This document shows positions 35,818-39,093 of a DNA stretch of 39,093 nt, piece by piece (within the stretch, counting starts at the first letter, position 1; every line of letters starts with the position of its first letter). A model generated the notes under the pieces. That model was given only the letters and a program-made list of their open reading frames with translations, was not told the origin of the DNA and did no database searches. The DNA lies in assembly GCA_038243635.1 (NCBI GenBank), contig JBBSQW010000032.1, positions 1 to 39,093 of the forward strand, read 5' to 3'. A program made the translations under genes and the position numbers. The stretch is from Pseudopedobacter sp038243635. GTDB lineage: Bacteria; Bacteroidota; Bacteroidia; Sphingobacteriales; Sphingobacteriaceae.

Positions 35818-37161
35818 ATGAAAAAACAAATTTTAATCATCTTCTACTTAGTTCTATCATTGTCAAGCTACTCACAGGGTATAGAATTTGAAAATGGAAC
35901 ATGGGCAGAAGTTCTTGCAATAGCCAAGCAAACCAATAAACCGATTTTTGTAGATATTTATACTACATGGTGTGGTCCTTGTAAAAAAATGAGTAATGAA
36001 GTGTTTCCTCTTGCAGAAGTAGGGAAGGTTTATAATACAAACTTTATTTGTTATAAAATTGATGCAGAAAAAGGTGAAGGAGTGAAAATCGCTAAGCAAT
36101 ATGAGGTAAATAGTTATCCTACCTATCTTTTTGTTAAAGCTGATGGAACCTTAATAATGAAAGGTATAGGAAGTATGCCAACTGAAAAATTCATAGAATT
36201 ATCTCAAACAGTAAAAGATGAGTTGAGCAACCCAAAGTCACTGGCAGTGTGGGAAGAAGAATATAAGCAGAAAAAAGCAGAACCAACATTCCTGTTGGCT
36301 TATATGAATAAACGCTCACAATTGGAAAAATCCAACACAGAACTATTTGATGAATATTTGGCGCTACTTCCTACTGACCAGCGAGCTAGTGCTGAAATTG
36401 TAGCAATGTATCAAAAAGAAGCCCGTAATGTAAAAGTGAATTCTTTGGCATATAAAAACTTACATGATAATGCCTTTTTGTTTTATCCAAAATTAGGTAG
36501 TTATGTTTATGTGCTTATGTCTGGAGCTATAGATAATTCATTTCAAGAAGTAATTTTAACCAAAAACGAGCAGTTGTTACAGCAATTAATTGAAGCTAAT
36601 GGAAAACTTCCAAAAAGTCCAGTAACTAAATTAAACGAAGAGTATTATATGAATTATTACAAAGCTGTAAATAACATAGAGAAATATATCGGCTACGCTA
36701 CCACTTATTGTGATAGTTCATTGATGACAATTTCCGCCGACTCTATAGCAAGAACTGATAAGAAGATGCTCGAATTAATTGAAACTACTCAAAAAAGTGG
36801 GCTTGCTGGGAAAATAGATCCAACACAATTAAAACTTCTACTGGATTACATGACACATGCCACAAGAGACAAATACAGTAAGTCATTAAATGATGTAGCT
36901 TGGAGTTTCTTCGAAAGAGCTGTAGATATAAAAACGCTTGAAAACGCTTTAAGATGGTCAAAACGGTCGCTTGAGATTTATCCTGACAATCATATGTACA
37001 TCGACACTTATGCAAATCTTCTTTATAAACTGGGAAGAAAAGAAGAAGCTTTAACTAAAGAAACAGAAGCTTTGAATATTGCGAAAAATCAAAAAGCTGA
37101 TACTAAAGTGTATGAAAAAAATCTTAAAAAGATGCATTCAGGAGTGAAAACTTGGAAATAA
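35818..37161 (+). CDS. Secreted thioredoxin-fold protein with C-terminal helical/TPR-like region
   Basis: A 447-residue protein. A signal peptide (MKKQILIIFYLVLSLSSYSQ) leads to a thioredoxin domain at about 25-135 with the redox motif WCGPC and the cis-Pro region YEVNSYPTYLFVKADG. The C-terminal two thirds are helical, and the last part resembles TPR repeats (NALRWSKRSLEIYPDNHMYID, then YANLLYKLGRKEEAL). It likely acts in the periplasm on disulfides. An A-rich leader with GGAAAA precedes the ATG. The ATG lies 37 bp after the core of palindromic element 1, and element 2 begins 6 bp after the stop. It thus occupies a cassette-like unit on its own. Confidence 0.93.
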   Translation: MKKQILIIFYLVLSLSSYSQGIEFENGTWAEVLAIAKQTNKPIFVDIYTTWCGPCKKMSNEVFPLAEVGKVYNTNFICYKIDAEKGEGVKIAKQYEVNSYPTYLFVKADGTLIMKGIGSMPTEKFIELSQTVKDELSNPKSLAVWEEEYKQKKAEPTFLLAYMNKRSQLEKSNTELFDEYLALLPTDQRASAEIVAMYQKEARNVKVNSLAYKNLHDNAFLFYPKLGSYVYVLMSGAIDNSFQEVILTKNEQLLQQLIEANGKLPKSPVTKLNEEYYMNYYKAVNNIEKYIGYATTYCDSSLMTISADSIARTDKKMLELIETTQKSGLAGKIDPTQLKLLLDYMTHATRDKYSKSLNDVAWSFFERAVDIKTLENALRWSKRSLEIYPDNHMYIDTYANLLYKLGRKEEALTKETEALNIAKNQKADTKVYEKNLKKMHSGVKTWK

Positions 37162-37166
37162 AAAGC

Positions 37167-37256
37167 TAACCATTATCACCGGCTAGCCAAACTACTTCCC
37201 CACAGCGTACCGCAGTCAGAGATTGTGGCTCGCTAGCGGTGGTGGGCATGTTCGGT
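37167..37256 (+). repeat. Palindromic element 2 (end of thioredoxin unit)
   Basis: CACCGGCTAGCCA (37177-37189) pairs with TGGCTCGCTAGCGGTG (37226-37241). The outer AACCATTATC and GGGCATGTT partly extend the stem. The right arm carries the core GCTAGCGG (37232-37239). It starts 6 bp after the thioredoxin stop codon, where an attC-like site would be expected. Confidence 0.65.
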
Positions 37257-37693
37257 AACATATAAAGATTTATAATAAGTATTACCGACCGGGACGAATT
37301 TTTTTAGGGTTTTAGTTAAATAAAGCATTAAACTGTAATTTTAGCTCTTGACTTTTACAGTTGTTCAGCTGAACGAAACAAACTAAAAAAAAATTTTCAG
37401 CCGACTTGAACGAAAGAGATGAATCGGAAAAATGAGTGTTTTTTTAAATTTACGAACAAAAAAAATCATTAAAAATTGACGGAACCAAATTCATAAATTG
37501 CTGACCGAAATGGATTCACAAAACTTAAATATCGCAAGAATAGCAACCACAACGCCACATAACAGCAAATTTGCGCAAAAATGGCTGACGGTGGTTCAAC
37601 TCAGGTTTTTCGTTAATTATTTTATTCAGTGCGGTGCGACAATGGTTCTGCAAGTAATGCCATTTCTGCATAAATTAGCAAAACGTTAGTGGC
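37240..37693 (+). repeat. Cassette-like unit III (no gene), diverged copy of unit I, with palindromic element 3
   Basis: ACCGACCGGGACGAA, then TTCAGCCGACTTGAACGAA, then AATTCATAAATTGCTGACCG repeat the order seen in unit I. The closing element runs from GCCACATAAC (37554-37563) to GTTAGTGGC (37685-37693), whose ends are complementary. It contains CAAAAATGGCTGACGGTGG, and the facing stretch TAATGCCATTT can pair with AAAATGGC. A 63-codon reading frame crosses it but is explained by the repeat. Confidence 0.65.
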
Positions 37694-37725
37694 AAGGCTA
37701 CTCGACAAAACGATAAACCACGAAA

Positions 37726-38241
37726 ATGAATAAAAAGCTGATTTTAATATTTATCGGACTGACTTTTTTGGTTACGGCATTTTTCGTTGGTACGCCTTTC
37801 GAATTTTTAAATGTAACAGCAGATACTATTTCGACTTCTATAATAATGGTTCTGTTTTTATTACTGTTCGTTGTGTTATTCATAGAAATTAGACGACTCA
37901 ACAAAAAATTATTTAGGCGGACAACACTAGGACTATTGATAATAATAGCTATACCTTATTTTTTTATCGGAATTTGGGCGACACTTTTGACATGGTCAAG
38001 CTATCACCCAATGTGGCAAGACCTCATTGTTTATAACAATGATAAAAACGAAAAAGTTATCAGCCAGTGGAGGGAAACTAGTGGCTCAATTTACGATTAT
38101 CGAGATAGAAAAATAATCGCCGATTATGGACAATTTCGAATTTCACTTGACTGCAATGCAAAAAAATTAAACGGCATCTGGAAAAAATATAATATTGAAA
38201 ATAAAACTACGACAACTGTAAATTTTGACGGCAAAAAATAA
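37726..38241 (+). CDS. Small membrane protein of unknown function in a cassette-like unit
   Basis: A 171-residue protein with three predicted transmembrane helices in the first 100 residues: an N-terminal one (LILIFIGLTFLVTAFFVGTP), a second at IIMVLFLLLFVVLFIEI, and a third at LGLLIIIAIPYFFIGIWATL. A soluble C-terminal part of about 75 residues follows (MWQDLIVYNNDKNEKVISQW and so on). I do not recognise the family. The ATG lies 32 bp after the core of element 3, and element 4 begins about 28 bp after the stop, the same spacing pattern as the thioredoxin unit. Base use resembles neighbouring AT-rich genes. Confidence 0.8.
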   Translation: MNKKLILIFIGLTFLVTAFFVGTPFEFLNVTADTISTSIIMVLFLLLFVVLFIEIRRLNKKLFRRTTLGLLIIIAIPYFFIGIWATLLTWSSYHPMWQDLIVYNNDKNEKVISQWRETSGSIYDYRDRKIIADYGQFRISLDCNAKKLNGIWKKYNIENKTTTTVNFDGKK

Positions 38242-38269
38242 AATGAAAAGAACGTATAAATACAGCCCA

Positions 38270-38399
38270 GCCACTAACCGCAAATTTGCACAAAAATGGC
38301 TGACGGTGGTTCAACTCGGATTTTTCGTTAATTATTTAGTTTTGTGCGGGCTGACATCGGTTCTACAAGCAATGCCATTTATGCGCAAATTTTCAAAAC
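38270..38399 (+). repeat. Palindromic element 4, interrupted at its core by a group II intron
   Basis: GCCACTAACCGCAAATTTGC at 38270-38289 is the left arm, and GCGCAAATTTTCAAAAC (38383-38399) is the right arm. These match element 3, including CAAAAATGGCTGACGGTGG. In element 3 the right arm goes on as GTTAGTGGC, but here GTGTGTCTTG begins at 38400. The GTTAG core is therefore split at its first base by the intron. Confidence 0.75.
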
Positions 38400-39091
38400 G
38401 TGTGTGTCTTGAACAGATTGCGGAAGCAGTCTGATGCTTTAAAAGAGATGAGAGTAGGTCTCTCGGTGGCGACTTTCAGGAGTAGCCACCAAACCACTTT
38501 ATGGTGCGATTGCTGAAAAGCAATGGTGCTGAGCGATAAAGAAAAATGGCTACAGAGATAGCTGTAGGTAAGTGTAGAAGAGCTCTGAACGAATTGAACC
38601 AATGATGAAGCCTCGTAAGAAAGATAGGTGTTGTCGAAAGCAGGTAGCTACGTTTGTATCTGTGAATAAAGTGTACCGGACGACCTGATTAAGGGTACAC
38701 GGCGACCGGGGTAAAATTGGCAAGACTTCTACACAGGCTCTATTAAGGAACAAGAGAAATCTGTTTCGCTTTGTAAAATCGAGAGAGGAAACAAACAGCA
38801 TGGATGTGGCTGAGAAACAGGTGGCAGACCCAATCGTTTAGTGAAGAAGTGTTTGTAATGAACATGGAGCGAAGGTTTGGGCATGTTTAGTATTCAAAAC
38901 AATTTACAACCCCACAAGGAATGATTTATTATTTTGAGACAAAATCACAACTGACGCCGTTGGGCGTTGGTACATCCATAAAGATAGAAGTATCTTTAGG
39001 TGATTTATGGACATGAAGAGCCGTATGAAGGGAGACTTTCACGTACGGTTCTGTGAGAACGCAAAGGTGAAATTCCTTTTCGTGACTCGAT
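38400..39091 (+). mobile_element. ORF-less group II intron
   Basis: The 5' end GTGTGTCTTG matches the group II start GUGYG and follows the conserved right arm of palindromic element 4. The interior has dense stem-loops of domains I-IV and no reading frame. Domain V (39018-39051) and a domain VI-like hairpin follow. The 3' end is near 39088-39091 (CGTGACTCGAT), so the last 2-5 bases of the window are flanking DNA. The length, near 690 nt, leaves no room for a reverse transcriptase/maturase, which must act from elsewhere if the intron splices or moves. Confidence 0.85.
39018..39051 (+). ncRNA. Group II intron domain V
   Basis: A 34-nt hairpin: GAGCCGTA pairs with TACGGTTC, then a 2-nt CG bulge, then TGAAGG pairs with CTTTCA around a GAGA (GNRA) tetraloop. 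The catalytic triad AGC is at 39019-39021. Length, bulge, loop and triad all fit the family. Confidence 0.93.
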
Positions 39092-39093
39092 TA

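Noticed and set aside
37498..37689. 63-codon ORF on the plus strand (MLTEMDSQNLNIARIATTTP...)
   Set aside because: It crosses repeat unit III and palindromic element 3, and its shared KFAQKWLTVVQL part follows from the DNA repeat also seen in element 4.
38225..38434. 69-codon ORF on the plus strand with KFAQKWLTVVQL
   Set aside because: It spans palindromic element 4 and runs into the group II intron, so its C-terminus is intron sequence.
35193..39093. CRISPR array suspected from recurring GACCGAAC words
   Set aside because: The words are irregularly spaced, vary in sequence and have no constant repeat-spacer length.

Overview
The window looks like chromosomal DNA of a Bacteroidota bacterium, most likely a Pedobacter-like member of the Sphingobacteriaceae. 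Pointers are the low G+C content, the near absence of Shine-Dalgarno sites, a TTTG/TAnnTTTG-type promoter, and typical lineage families (the DUF2723/GT117 membrane protein, a LytTR regulator with a LytS-type kinase, ComB, GxxExxY, DUF2452, DUF3891). The exact taxon cannot be fixed from the sequence alone.

Layout. Positions 1-137 hold the start of an IS3-type element running off the left edge. Positions 378-3801 (minus) are a tightly coupled ligA / DUF6913-like / dapA operon. Positions 4081-5614 (minus) hold an intact LytTR response regulator beside what looks like a decayed partner system: a histidine kinase lacking its phospho-acceptor half and a small membrane protein with an apparent premature stop. 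Positions 5874-11766 (minus) carry both topoisomerase IV subunits, separated by cytidine deaminase and a GxxExxY pseudogene embedded in short interspersed repeats. A roughly 600 bp unexplained gap follows, then DUF3891 and a large DUF2723/GT117 membrane protein. tRNA-Gln, prs, rplY, yebC, a DUF2442-like gene and a tandem-repeat protein lie on the plus strand (16.6-20.5 kb). Positions 20.5-27.6 kb are a surface polysaccharide cluster (O-antigen ligase, Wzz-like chain-length protein, Wzx-like flippase, two GT4 glycosyltransferases) with rnhB embedded. Then come gcvT, a KilA-N protein, comB, an M28 peptidase, a small helical protein, an OmpA-type lipoprotein and an SDR epimerase-like gene.

The right end (34.2-39.1 kb) is clearly accessory. 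After a DUF2452 pseudogene and a family-type interspersed repeat, the sequence resolves into a putative array of four cassette-like units in one orientation. Each ends in an imperfect palindrome with a core resembling GTTAGTGG (GTTACCGG, GCTAGCGG, GTTAGTGG). Two units carry genes (a thioredoxin/TPR-like secreted protein and a small membrane protein) whose start codons lie 32-37 bp after the preceding core. The other two lack convincing genes and are diverged copies of each other. The last palindrome is interrupted exactly at its core by an approximately 690-nt group II intron with a textbook domain V and no room for a maturase. This integron-like array carrying an ORF-less group II intron in its recombination-site-like element is the most interesting part of the window. 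No integrase is present here, so mobility is inference.
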